Assembly (NCBI GenBank): GCA_938040095.1 | Contig: CALHXF010000032.1 | Location: 1-46,745 of the forward strand | Direction: 5' to 3' | Source: an uncultured Caulobacterales bacterium | Lineage (GTDB): Bacteria > Pseudomonadota > Alphaproteobacteria > Caulobacterales > Maricaulaceae | Length of the DNA stretch: 46,745 bases | Shown: one piece after another, positions 35,820-44,419 of the stretch | Layout of the letters: every line of letters begins with the position of its first letter | Numbering within the stretch: the first letter of the stretch is position 1 | Position numbers and translations under genes: made by a program | The notes under the pieces: generated by a model | Told to the model about the DNA's origin: nothing | Seen by the model: only the letters and a program-made list of their open reading frames with translations | The model's database searches: none

Positions 35820-36691
35820 GTTTGACCGCTCAAGCTTTGGTAGAGCGCATTAAGGGCTGTCGTGGCGGGCTCATCTGTTCGGTGTCGAATGAGGGACCAT
35901 CCCAAACGTGCCGCTGTATTGGCGATTTGCGTATTGTGATCGGCGAGGCGTTTTTGGTATTCTTCGCGGGCGGTTTCCGCACGTCCCAATAGGAACCGCC
36001 GTCCGCTGCCTGGAGCGCTCATGTTGAGGCGGCCTTTATAGGGAAATGCTTCTTCCGCAGGGTCGATAATTTGAAGTAATATGCCTGTGGCAGGTCGGCC
36101 TGATAATCGCGACAACCGGGTTCGCCAGTCTTCGATTGGGTCGAGGAAATCGGACGCAATGACAAATCGAGAGTGAGCTGCAACATCTGCATCTAACGCA
36201 CGTTCATCGGTTTGATCGCGCATCATGGCTTCGGCCAGGCGTTCATATCCAACGCGACCTGATCGTGCGCGATCTTGGAGACCGATGAGAGCGCAACGTT
36301 CACCTGCTTTCATAAGTAAATTTGCGACGGCTAGACTGAGAACCCGTCCGCGATCAGCTTTTGTGAGGAGAGCTTTGTCGCTACTCCACTCCATACCCGC
36401 GCGGGTGTCGGGCCAAAGGTAAACTGTGTTTGCGGCTTCCCATTCATTGTCACGGACAAAAATTTGATCACCACGAGCAGACCTACGCCAGTCAATTTGA
36501 CTAGCGGCGTCTGTCGTTTGATAATTTCGATATTGCCAGAATGTCTCGCCTTGTCCCGCGCGTCGTCGACCATGCACGCCTGATGCTACAACCGCCGCAA
36601 CGCGTTCAGCTTCTGCCAGCAATGCTGGGTAACCCTGCGAAAGTGACAGGGCCCGTGTGCGAATATCGCGGTGTCGGGCGAGGCGCGCCAT
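35816..36691 (-). CDS. DUF58-domain protein
   Basis: This 291-residue protein carries the DUF58 core FWQYRNYQTTDAASQIDWRRSARGDQIFVRDNE (about 51-83), matching the family pattern F-R-Y-x-GD-x-R-x-IDWR-x-SAR-x-x-L-V-R-E. The later part follows a VWA-like fold. No membrane segments are seen. DUF58 proteins almost always sit directly downstream of a MoxR ATPase, as here (1-bp gap), and are presumed its partners in envelope or complex-assembly functions. Its 3' end overlaps the BatA/DUF4159 gene by 4 bp. Confidence 0.92.
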   Translation of the reverse strand: MARLARHRDIRTRALSLSQGYPALLAEAERVAAVVASGVHGRRRAGQGETFWQYRNYQTTDAASQIDWRRSARGDQIFVRDNEWEAANTVYLWPDTRAGMEWSSDKALLTKADRGRVLSLAVANLLMKAGERCALIGLQDRARSGRVGYERLAEAMMRDQTDERALDADVAAHSRFVIASDFLDPIEDWRTRLSRLSGRPATGILLQIIDPAEEAFPYKGRLNMSAPGSGRRFLLGRAETAREEYQKRLADHNTQIANTAARLGWSLIRHRTDEPATTALNALYQSLSGQT

Positions 36692-36692
36692 T

Positions 36693-37718
36693 TTAACGGA
36701 TGCGATCTTTCAACGTTTCAATGACGCTTTCGACCGTTTGCCCATCGGCACGGGCGGCAAAGTTCAGCGCCATACGATGTTTCAGAACAGGTTGAGCCAA
36801 TTCGAGAACGTCGTCGATTGAGGGTGATAAACGTCCATCGATCAACGCTTTTGCACGGGTCGCTAGCATAAGTGCTTGCCCTGCGCGTGGGCCAGGGCCC
36901 CAACTGACTTGATCCCGAATACTCTCGATTTCGCTTTGCGCGGGACGGGCATTTCGAACGAGAGTCAGAATGGCGTCGAGCACATTCTCACCGACAGGGA
37001 GTTGCCGAACGAGGGCTTGCATGTCCAAAAGCTGTTTCGGCGTGATCGCCTTTTTCGCTTTCGCATCATTTGCGCCTGTCGTGCGGACAAGAATGTCTCG
37101 CTCTGTGGCGAGCGTTGGGAAATCGACGTCGATCCGAAGTAAGAAGCGATCGAGCTGAGCCTCTGGCAAGGGATAAGTACCTTCTTGCTCAATCGGGTTT
37201 TGGGTCGCGAGAACATGAAACGGCTTCGGCAGTGCGTGATGCACACCCGCAACAGTGACTATTTTTTCCTGCATAGCTTGGAGGAGAGCGGATTGTGTAC
37301 GTGGGCTGGCGCGGTTGATTTCATCGGCCATCAAGAGCTGCGTGAACACAGGACCGGGAATGAAACGAAACTCGCGTTTGCCTTTGGCCGTCTCTTCCAG
37401 GACTTCTGAGCCTAAAATATCACCTGGCATGAGGTCGGGTGTGAATTGAACGCGTTTATCATCTAGTCCAAGAACCGTACCGAGCGTTTCAACCAAAAGC
37501 GTTTTCGCGAGACCAGGTACACCGACGAGGAGGGCATGACCGCCAGAAAGGATGGCTGTGATCGCCAATTCAACGACTTGGTCCTGTCCGTAAACGACGG
37601 AGCCGATGTTGGTTCGCGCTGAACGAAGGCGGTCGCTGGCTGCGCCTGCGGCATTTTCAATTTTGGCGGTAATGTCTTGCATCGAATTGGTGGCCTGTGA
37701 ATAGTGTTCGGGACTCAT
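36693..37718 (-). CDS. MoxR-family AAA+ ATPase
   Basis: MoxR ATPases are AAA+ chaperone-like proteins that help assemble or activate partner complexes. The 341-residue protein has Walker A VGVPGLAKTLL (about 64-74), LMPGDILG, Walker B LLMADEINRASPRTQSALLQAMQE and ATQNPIEQEGTYPLPEAQLDRF (sensor 1 and arginine region). It ends with the MoxR C-terminal lid. It heads a four-gene leftward operon. Only 31 bp separates its ATG from the divergent DUF1285 gene; a GGGG Shine-Dalgarno supports 37718 over the alternative M13. Confidence 0.96.
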   Translation of the reverse strand: MSPEHYSQATNSMQDITAKIENAAGAASDRLRSARTNIGSVVYGQDQVVELAITAILSGGHALLVGVPGLAKTLLVETLGTVLGLDDKRVQFTPDLMPGDILGSEVLEETAKGKREFRFIPGPVFTQLLMADEINRASPRTQSALLQAMQEKIVTVAGVHHALPKPFHVLATQNPIEQEGTYPLPEAQLDRFLLRIDVDFPTLATERDILVRTTGANDAKAKKAITPKQLLDMQALVRQLPVGENVLDAILTLVRNARPAQSEIESIRDQVSWGPGPRAGQALMLATRAKALIDGRLSPSIDDVLELAQPVLKHRMALNFAARADGQTVESVIETLKDRIR

Positions 37719-37749
37719 TTAATACCCCGCATGAAAGCTGATAAAACCA

Positions 37750-38355
37750 TTGTCCACCTTAAACACCTTAAATGGCGGTAAGTCGCAGTTTTCTCTCAAA
37801 GATTTGATGGAGGCTCTGGGTGACACCTCTGACGACCGTCGCCCCGTTGAGCGCTGGAATCCTGATTATTGCGGTGAGATCGACATTGTTATTAAACGCG
37901 ATGGGTCTTGGTGGCATGAAGGCTCTCAAATCACGCGCAAAGGCATGGTGGAGCTCTTTGCCTCGGTCCTGCGTAAAGATGAAGACGGGAAGACATATCT
38001 CGTCACGCCCGTTGAAAAGCTACTGATTACGGTTGAACGTGCGCATTTCATTGCTGTGCGTGTGGACGCCAAAGGTGAGGGTGAGGCGCAACGATTGTTT
38101 TTCACAACGAACTTAGGAGATGTTGTTGAAGCGGGAGAACACACACCGATTCGAGTCGAAACCGATCCCGTTACATCTGAGCCTGATCCTTACGTGACCA
38201 TTTGGGGGCGATTGGAAGCGGCGTTGTCCCGTCCTGTGTTTTATGAGCTTGTGAATTTAGCCGTCGAACGCGAAACTGAAGACGGGCCACAATTGGGGGT
38301 TTGGGCAGCTGGAACCTTCTTCCCACTTGGGCCAGCAGGCTCTCATGACGTTTGA
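37750..38355 (+). CDS. DUF1285-domain protein
   Basis: The protein (201 aa from TTG 37750) matches the DUF1285 family: VERWNPDYCGEIDIVIKRDGSWWHEGSQITRKGMVELFASVLRKDEDGKTYLVTPVEKL, then a two-lobed beta fold ending NLAVE...GVWAAGTFFPLG. The family is of unknown function and is commonly found next to a CoA-type Nudix hydrolase and the CCA-adding enzyme in alphaproteobacteria, as here. The start is uncertain: TTG 37750 lacks a good Shine-Dalgarno, and ATG 37807 would lose part of the N-terminal region. It overlaps the Nudix gene by 11 bp. Confidence 0.88.
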   Translation: MSTLNTLNGGKSQFSLKDLMEALGDTSDDRRPVERWNPDYCGEIDIVIKRDGSWWHEGSQITRKGMVELFASVLRKDEDGKTYLVTPVEKLLITVERAHFIAVRVDAKGEGEAQRLFFTTNLGDVVEAGEHTPIRVETDPVTSEPDPYVTIWGRLEAALSRPVFYELVNLAVERETEDGPQLGVWAAGTFFPLGPAGSHDV

Positions 38356-38947
38356 TTCCGATTTAGCCAGCGTCCGCCGTGCGCTGCTGCCGCTCTCTAT
38401 TACGGATGGTACGCATGAGGTTAAACGCGACGGACAACGCGTTGCCGCCGTGTTGTGTCCGCTCGTGATGCGTTCTGAATGGCATATTGTTTTGACGCAA
38501 CGTCCAGAGACGATGCCTTCTCATCCGGGACAAATTGCTTTTCCCGGAGGGAAAGCGGAAGCCAGCGAGACGATAGCTCAAACAGCCCTTCGGGAGACGG
38601 AAGAAGAAATCGGCGTTGGGGCCGGTGATATCGAATTACTAGGTCGGTTACCGAGTTTCGATGCCGTGAGCCAGTATCGCATCACACCCTTTGTCGGCAT
38701 CATTGACTCAAAGGCCATAATTACACCTGACCCGCGTGAAGTCGAAAGCGTCTTCGAAGTCCCACTTTCGTTTTTAATGAGTACCTCGAACCATATCCGC
38801 AGAGAGGTCTTCTTTGATGGCGATACACATGTCCTTTTCGATATGCCATATGATGAGCCTGACGGGACGCATCGGAATATTTGGGGTATGACGGCGATGA
38901 CGTTATATCGTCTCTGGCAACGTGGATTCGAAGAGGACACAGCATGA
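38345..38947 (+). CDS. CoA pyrophosphatase-type Nudix hydrolase
   Basis: The Nudix box GGKAEASETIAQTALRETEEEIGV (G-x5-E-x7-REUxEExGU) lies near residues 65-88. It is preceded by TQRPETMPSHPGQIAFPGG, the signature that marks the CoA pyrophosphatase (NudL-like) subgroup, which cleaves CoA derivatives to phosphopantetheine and 3',5'-ADP. I take the start at ATG 38345 (200 aa) instead of the track's TTG at 38327. The gene overlaps DUF1285 by 11 bp and the deacetylase gene by 4 bp (ATGA). Confidence 0.92.
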   Translation: MTFDSDLASVRRALLPLSITDGTHEVKRDGQRVAAVLCPLVMRSEWHIVLTQRPETMPSHPGQIAFPGGKAEASETIAQTALRETEEEIGVGAGDIELLGRLPSFDAVSQYRITPFVGIIDSKAIITPDPREVESVFEVPLSFLMSTSNHIRREVFFDGDTHVLFDMPYDEPDGTHRNIWGMTAMTLYRLWQRGFEEDTA

Positions 38948-39864
38948 TAGACCGCCGTAGTTTTTTACTTTCCGCCGCAGCTTTAGCCGCTTGCAGTCGC
39001 GCCGTTCCCAATATTCCGCCTGATGCCAAAATTATGGCGATCACGATGGATGATTTTACCCAAAGTTTCGATGTGGGTTTAAGTCTCGAAGATCGAAATG
39101 CGAACATACTCAACGCATTTGATGAAGTTGGGCACAAAGCTGCAGGTTTTGTAACTGGGAGTTTTGTAAAGAGTGATGCTGGCCAAAAGGTCGTCGAGTC
39201 GTGGATTGCCCGCGGTCATGAAATCAGTAATCACACTTGGACACATGCTCATGCGAATGAGACCTCTACCGAGGTTTTTCTCGCAGATATCGCGCGTAAC
39301 CAAGACTTTTTAAGCGGCGTTCCGGGCACCAACGCCTATTTTAGGTTTCCCTTTTTAGATGACGGTAAAGATCGGGCTCAACAGGTTGCCTTGTTCGAAG
39401 GTTTGGAGAGCATGGGCTTAATCAATGCGCCCGTCACAATAGGAACAATAGACTGGTATACGACCAGTCGGTTGGAGGCGAGGTTGAGAGATGACCCAAA
39501 TACTGACCTTGCGCCCTATCGTGACTACTATGTTGAGATGTGTGTGACCCTCGCCAATTATTGGGAGAATATCTCAAAAATGCAGGGGTATGTTTCTCTG
39601 CCGCATCTCACACTTGTCCATCATAACGTATTGAATGGACATTTTTTAAAAGATGTCCTTTTGGCGCTCAAAGGAGATGGATGGTATTTCATGGATGCAA
39701 AAGATGCGCTGTCGACAGCGCTCTATCATGACCTCCCGCCAAACATTACTAATGGCAGGAACTGGTTGACCCTTCAGGGGAATAAGCGCGGCCTAGATCT
39801 CCCTGATTTCCCTAAAAAATATTGGAATACTGGGCGTAAGACGATGGACGCTTTAGGTCTTTAG
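38944..39864 (+). CDS. Polysaccharide deacetylase (NodB-like), predicted exported
   Basis: The track start at 38881 lies in the Nudix gene; ATG 38944 overlaps its stop and gives 306 aa with MIDRRSFLLSAAALAACS, combining a twin-arginine-like RRSFLL with a lipobox (Cys17). The NodB-type domain has the Asp pair ITMDDF (about 36-41), the metal-binding ISNHTWTHAH (about 96-105), and RFPFLDDGK. The typical NodB N-acetyl deacetylation of peptidoglycan or exopolysaccharide is inferred. Chain length fits a single-domain member. It sits within the normally contiguous DUF1285-Nudix-CCA set, 14 bp before cca. Confidence 0.88.
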   Translation: MIDRRSFLLSAAALAACSRAVPNIPPDAKIMAITMDDFTQSFDVGLSLEDRNANILNAFDEVGHKAAGFVTGSFVKSDAGQKVVESWIARGHEISNHTWTHAHANETSTEVFLADIARNQDFLSGVPGTNAYFRFPFLDDGKDRAQQVALFEGLESMGLINAPVTIGTIDWYTTSRLEARLRDDPNTDLAPYRDYYVEMCVTLANYWENISKMQGYVSLPHLTLVHHNVLNGHFLKDVLLALKGDGWYFMDAKDALSTALYHDLPPNITNGRNWLTLQGNKRGLDLPDFPKKYWNTGRKTMDALGL

Positions 39865-39878
39865 GATAAGACGCAAAC

Positions 39879-41108
39879 ATGACCCTTAACCCAACACAAT
39901 TTCCTTGGATGCGCGATACTGCGGTAACGGCGCTTTTTGACGCCTTACCTAAAGATAGCTTGCGCTTTGTCGGAGGTTGCGTGCGCAATGCGTTATGGGG
40001 CGAACCTGTCGCCGACACAGATTTGGCCTGCCAGCTTGAACCAAAAGCCGTCGTCGCAGCGTTGAATGCTGCGGGTATTCGAAATATTCCGACAGGTATT
40101 GAACATGGCACCGTCACGGCTGTGATTGATGGGCAGCCTTACGAAGTGACGAGTTTACGGCGAGACGTGGAAACGGATGGGCGACGGGCGACAGTATCTT
40201 ATACGACGGATTGGGCCGAAGATGCGCAGCGTCGCGACCTCACGATTAACGCGCTATATGCGGATTGGGATGGCGTTGTTTTTGATCCGACAGGGCAGGG
40301 GCTGGATGACATCGCATCAAGAAAATTCCGATTTGTAGGAGACGCAGAACAGCGTGTCCAAGAAGACTATTTGCGCATCCTCCGCTTCTTCCGATTTTTG
40401 GCATGGTATGGGGGACAAGAGAAGGTTGACGCGGCGTCGTTAAAAGCTTGTCGCGAACATCAGGCGGGTTTGCGGAAACTCTCCTCTGAACGGGTTTGGA
40501 TGGAGGTGAAAAAACTCCTTTCGGCACCTAACCCAAGACGTGCGTGTTACATCATGTTGACTAATGGGGTTTTGGAGACAATTTTGCCAGAAGCCAATAA
40601 TGTTGACGGGCTTGAGGCTGTTGTGAAACTGGAAGCCCGCGAAGGTTTCAATCCAGATCCGCTTTTACGACTAATGGCGATGAGCCCGCGTGAACCACTT
40701 CAAATGGCGTTGCTCACCAAACGCCTTAAGATGAGTAAGACTGAGACTTCGCGTCTTCGTGGATGGGCCGATGATGATGCGCAACTCGCTACGGATATGC
40801 CAGAACGTGAGCGTTTGGCAGCGATATATCGGTCAGGCAAGCAGGTCATTTTGGACCGTGCCCGTTTACGTGCCGCCGGGGAAACTGATCCAATTCAGTC
40901 TTCGCGCTGGATGGTTTTGGCCGATTTGGCGATGGGATGGCAGCCACCCGTTTTTCCAATTTCGGGTAAAGATTTGGCAGAGACGGGCGTTCCGAAAGGC
41001 CCTGCTATGGGCAAAGCCTTGAAGGCGTTGGAAGCCCTTTGGGTGCGGTCGGGCTTCTCAACTGAAAAACCGCAGCTTCTCGCTGCATTGAAATTTATGG
41101 GTTACTAA
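39879..41108 (+). CDS. cca: CCA-adding tRNA nucleotidyltransferase
   Basis: This enzyme builds or repairs the 3' CCA end of tRNAs. The 409-residue protein has the class II nucleotidyltransferase start RFVGGCVRNALWG with DTDLACQ (catalytic Asp pair near residues 44-46). Then come RRATVSYTTDWAEDAQRRDLTINALYAD and EDYLRILRFFRFLAWYG (neck motifs D/E). No HD phosphohydrolase domain is visible. Length fits the alphaproteobacterial form. The ATG lies 14 bp after the deacetylase stop; its stop shares a base with the GST start (TAATG). Confidence 0.94.
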   Translation: MTLNPTQFPWMRDTAVTALFDALPKDSLRFVGGCVRNALWGEPVADTDLACQLEPKAVVAALNAAGIRNIPTGIEHGTVTAVIDGQPYEVTSLRRDVETDGRRATVSYTTDWAEDAQRRDLTINALYADWDGVVFDPTGQGLDDIASRKFRFVGDAEQRVQEDYLRILRFFRFLAWYGGQEKVDAASLKACREHQAGLRKLSSERVWMEVKKLLSAPNPRRACYIMLTNGVLETILPEANNVDGLEAVVKLEAREGFNPDPLLRLMAMSPREPLQMALLTKRLKMSKTETSRLRGWADDDAQLATDMPERERLAAIYRSGKQVILDRARLRAAGETDPIQSSRWMVLADLAMGWQPPVFPISGKDLAETGVPKGPAMGKALKALEALWVRSGFSTEKPQLLAALKFMGY

Positions 41109-41755
41109 TGTCAAATCTAACGCTTTATATCGGTAATTATAATTACTCATCATGGTCGCTGCGCGCGTGGCAAGTCCTGCGGAAGACGGAGTTACCGTTT
41201 CAATCCGTGATGATTGATTTGGACGTCCCAGGATATAAGGACGCGCTTCTGAAAGTCAGCGATGCAGGGACAGTTCCTGTCTTAGATGTCAATGGTGACA
41301 TGATCCCTGACAGTCTGGCGATTGCAGAATTTTGCGCGAAAGCCGTACCAAATCTCTGGCCGAAGGACGAAGCGTTATGGGCTGAGGCTAAGGCCATCGT
41401 GACGAAGATGCACACGGGGTTTGAAGCCATTCGCCGCGAAGCCCCAATGAATCTCCGTCGCCGGACCCAAGGTGTAATGCCTGCAGATTGCCTTGTCGAA
41501 GCGGCAGAGGTTTCTGACATGTGGGATGACTTATTAGGACGTCATGATGGTCCTTACCTTTTTAATGAGTGGACAATAGCCGACGCGTTTTATCTGCCTG
41601 TCGCAACGCGGTTTGAAAGCTATGGATTGCCGCGGACAACGCGGTCGGATGTCTACATTTCAGAACTCATGAGCGATCCCCACTATTTGGAGTGGGAAGC
41701 CTTAGCCTTTACGGAAACGCATATTCTGCCTGAAACAGACGCTGTGAACACCTAA
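41108..41755 (+). CDS. Glutathione S-transferase
   Basis: The 215-residue protein has a thioredoxin-like N-terminal domain (LTLYIGNYNYSSWSLRAWQVLR, with a candidate catalytic Ser-Ser-Trp-Ser region near 13-16, and GTVPVLDVNG...DSLAIAEF, the GSH-binding strands). An all-helical C-terminal domain follows, with FNEWTIADAFYLPVATRFESYG. Substrate unknown; such genes often follow CCA/Nudix clusters without a clear link. Stop at 41755, followed by the degenerate region. Confidence 0.88.
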   Translation: MSNLTLYIGNYNYSSWSLRAWQVLRKTELPFQSVMIDLDVPGYKDALLKVSDAGTVPVLDVNGDMIPDSLAIAEFCAKAVPNLWPKDEALWAEAKAIVTKMHTGFEAIRREAPMNLRRRTQGVMPADCLVEAAEVSDMWDDLLGRHDGPYLFNEWTIADAFYLPVATRFESYGLPRTTRSDVYISELMSDPHYLEWEALAFTETHILPETDAVNT

Positions 41756-41786
41756 GTGAATTGGTTTCGGGCGTTGTTAATTTCGA

Positions 41787-42369
41787 TCACTGAATTCTAA
41801 CACGAACCAAAACCTCGCCTGTTGAATTTTGGGCGAGACTGGCGCTTGTTAGGCTGACCGTACAGTTCCCGCCCATGCAGCTCGTATTCGGTGTTGGGTT
41901 GGATAGGCTGCCGCCTGTGAAGCCTGTTGTCGACGCGGACAGGAAAGTGAGTTTATCTGGCAGAACATCTGAAATGGCAATATCGTCTGCAGGCGAGAAA
42001 ACATCACATATTTCTAAGACTCAATCGCCCTGCGCGGCTTGGCCGTTAAAAGTAGAGAGACGGTTGTTTGGGCGTACTGTATTTTCGAACGACGGCGCGA
42101 CGGCGCGACGGTGCCATCGGGTGTCGTGTGTGATCCTGTATTTACCAGATCGGCAGCGGCGCCGTCTAATATGGCATTATAATTATCAATAATGCCGTCG
42201 GCATTTGCATAGGAAGCGAGCAACTGAACAGTCGTGCCTGAGGGTTAAGTCAAACTCAACTATATATCACCTCTCCACGTATGATCAGCCTGAAAGCCAA
42301 GACCCTCATCAGTGATGATAAAGGCTTGCGTAACTTGGAAAGTGCGGACCAGCGGCACAGCGCAGTTTG
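41787..42369 (-). pseudogene. Degenerate paralogue of the adjacent P-domain/DUF11 protein
   Basis: Reading the minus strand immediately after the stop of the 42370 gene gives a P-domain remnant in the order CAVP...FIITDEGLGFQADHTWRGDI, with in-frame stops TAG (42260-42262) and TAA (42245-42247). It continues LLASYANADG...VNTGSHTTPDGTVAP. There a frame change falls at an 8-bp tandem duplication (42091-42106). With one copy removed, FENTVRPNNRL and FNGQAAQGD appear, followed by a TGA (42021-42023) where a Trp would be expected. Then VLEICDVFSPADDIAISDVLP fuses into a DUF11 C-terminus ending VLVRVRIQ and a stop at 41787. The aligned parts correspond to the intact protein's residues from about 55-170 and its last 60. 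No start or signal peptide remains, so it is not expected to be expressed. Confidence 0.8.
42091..42114. repeat. 8-bp tandem duplication (two exact, one near copy) in the pseudogene
   Basis: GACGGCGC occurs twice in tandem (42091-42098, 42099-42106), followed by the near copy GACGGTGC. Removing one copy restores the reading frame to the paralogue's P-domain. Confidence 0.8.
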
Positions 42370-44340
42370 TTATTTTATCAGTGCTCGAACTTGAATTTCC
42401 GCCGTCGTATCTATTGGCACGTCACCGCCAGAATATCGAATAACGCAGGCTGTTACGGCGCAGTCTTGGTTTGACGCGGGAAGGGCCGGTGACCCAAAGG
42501 CGCCACCTGTAAATCCAGTTGTCGTTGCAGAGATGAATTTTAAATTCGTTGGGAGCGTATCGCTTATGTCGACGTCTTCTGCGGCGGCCGTTGCAGTTGC
42601 CGAATTGGTGACGACGATTTTGTAAAGCACTTCGTTCCCAGGGGTCATGTAGAGCCCTAATGCACTTGGATCATAGACCTCAACGGTTTTGACGGCATTG
42701 ATATCAGCCTGTCGTCTACCACACATTGTTATCGTATGCATCGCGATGATCTGGAACGCGGGATCCGGTCCGACACTAATATCATTTCCGTAATCCCACT
42801 CGACGCGATCAACAGGTTGATTGAACGTCACGATCACATTGCCCGCGCTAGACGTTTGTGCCGCGTTGCCGCCTTGACCAATAGCTTCATTACCGGACAC
42901 GAAATTCTGGGTGCTTGGCGTGATAAGTGGGGTGACTGGAATGGTGCTGAGGAAGCCGCGGAATTGCAAACGATCCACCCATCCCCCTAAATCAACATCA
43001 AAAATGATGAATTGGAAGGCTCCAATACCGACGCCCGGCGTACCAATGTCCATTCCCATGGTTACGAATTTAGACGGCGAGTCGAAGTCAGCCGCGATCC
43101 CGATACTGTGCTCGCCTGTGAAGCCACCATTATAGTCAGTCTGGCTAACTGGCGTGTCCGTCCCGCCAATAGCGCCAAGATATCCCGTCGTGTCACCTTT
43201 AAGCTCAAAGTCTAAGTCAATGTTCGTTGAATTAACGGGATCAAATGCCGTGAAAGTTCGGGTGGTATCGCCCGAGGTCCATCCGTTTGTTGTGCCCGGC
43301 GCGCCGAACACGAGTTCGAACTGATCGATCGCAGGACAGCTTAGAGTTGGGGGGATTGAAGACGGCTGCACGTTGATGGTTACTGTGCTGTAGTCATCTT
43401 CAATAGAGACTCCATTGTTTGGCGTGGAGTCACTATCAGTTTGATCCGACGCAGTGATTTCTGTGACAACATTTGCGGCACCGATAGAGGCCGCTGTTGT
43501 TGTAAGCGTGAGTGTCGATATTGATCCGCTAGCTAAAGAGGTTGGTAAGGTCCAAACACCAGACACGGTGTTATACATCCCCGCGCCCACTTCGGTTATG
43601 AGTGTCAGGCCCGCTGGAATAGGCGCACTCGCTGTGACGTTGGTTGCTGCCGCAGGACCAGAGTTCACCAATGTATATGTCAATATAACTGTGTCAGACG
43701 TTTCAGGCGTCGTTGTATCAGCATCCACATTTAGGGATAAATCAGCGTCTGACGTATTAGCAAAAAACAGCGTCGCAATCCCAAAGTTTCCTTGATCGGC
43801 GTTGAAGCCATCACACACATTTACCGTCCAAGTGCCCGATGGGTCTTCTCCGTCAAAATTACCCAATCCACCTGCGAGTGGGTTATTGGTACGTACGAGA
43901 TTCTCATAGGGTGGCGCTATGCTACCATCTGGATCAGTGTGATCGCCCGTGTAGATTTCGTCAGTCGCACCATCGTCAATTTCGACGTTTAAATTTGCAT
44001 TTCCTTCGCCACCATTACTTGTAATCAATTCAGTTGTAGTCCCCGCAGGGGAACTTAGGCGGACACGCAAATCCCCGCGGTAGGTGGTTGTTGCTTGGAA
44101 ACCGAACTTTAACTCTTCAAAGCTCGTTAAGCCTGTGACCACGATTGGGTAGTTGAGTTCGTCGGCTGTGCCGCAGGTTGCATTGGGGCCGATTTGCTCA
44201 CCTGATGTAACAGTGCTAAAGCTTTGCGCAGCAGCCATTGTGGATAATCCACAGAGAAGGGCCGCCGCGGTGATTGCCCGCAAACAAGCTGACGCAAACG
44301 TCCAACGACGTGCGTCAAAATCTATCTCGTTAGAGGTCAT
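42370..44340 (-). CDS. Secreted P-domain/DUF11 protein
   Basis: The 656-residue protein has a long N-terminus with a likely signal peptide (ITAAALLCGLSTMAAAQS, cleavage near residue 40). Domains in order: a P/Homo B-like region (about 55-175, FGFQATTTYRGDLRVRLSSPAG and DPSGTWTVNVCDG, as in secreted subtilisin-like proteins but without a protease domain); a DUF11-type beta domain (about 178-310, VILTYTLVNSGPAAATNV); an unrecognised region (about 325-540, rich in Thr/Gly, with an LGGWVDRLQFRGFLST stretch); and a C-terminal DUF11 domain (KTVEVYDPSALGLY, EVLYKIVVTNS...ISDTLPTNLKF). These folds are typical of surface or adhesive proteins. No cell-wall anchor or PEP-CTERM tail is visible. Exact function unknown. 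Confidence 0.78.
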   Translation of the reverse strand: MTSNEIDFDARRWTFASACLRAITAAALLCGLSTMAAAQSFSTVTSGEQIGPNATCGTADELNYPIVVTGLTSFEELKFGFQATTTYRGDLRVRLSSPAGTTTELITSNGGEGNANLNVEIDDGATDEIYTGDHTDPDGSIAPPYENLVRTNNPLAGGLGNFDGEDPSGTWTVNVCDGFNADQGNFGIATLFFANTSDADLSLNVDADTTTPETSDTVILTYTLVNSGPAAATNVTASAPIPAGLTLITEVGAGMYNTVSGVWTLPTSLASGSISTLTLTTTAASIGAANVVTEITASDQTDSDSTPNNGVSIEDDYSTVTINVQPSSIPPTLSCPAIDQFELVFGAPGTTNGWTSGDTTRTFTAFDPVNSTNIDLDFELKGDTTGYLGAIGGTDTPVSQTDYNGGFTGEHSIGIAADFDSPSKFVTMGMDIGTPGVGIGAFQFIIFDVDLGGWVDRLQFRGFLSTIPVTPLITPSTQNFVSGNEAIGQGGNAAQTSSAGNVIVTFNQPVDRVEWDYGNDISVGPDPAFQIIAMHTITMCGRRQADINAVKTVEVYDPSALGLYMTPGNEVLYKIVVTNSATATAAAEDVDISDTLPTNLKFISATTTGFTGGAFGSPALPASNQDCAVTACVIRYSGGDVPIDTTAEIQVRALIK

Positions 44341-44419
44341 CCCGAACCCACATTTCTTAGAACCAATTTGTTCTTCCCTGACATCCTACAGGGACTTGAT
44401 TGACCAGACCTTAATCACT

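Noticed and set aside
41875-42192. Plus-strand 105-aa ORF over the degenerate region
   Set aside because: The antisense reading matches the paralogue of the neighbouring gene, so this is a shadow frame.
42014-42223. Minus-strand 69-aa ORF as a separate gene
   Set aside because: It is a fragment of the pseudogene between an internal stop and the frameshift, with no ribosome site or own start context.
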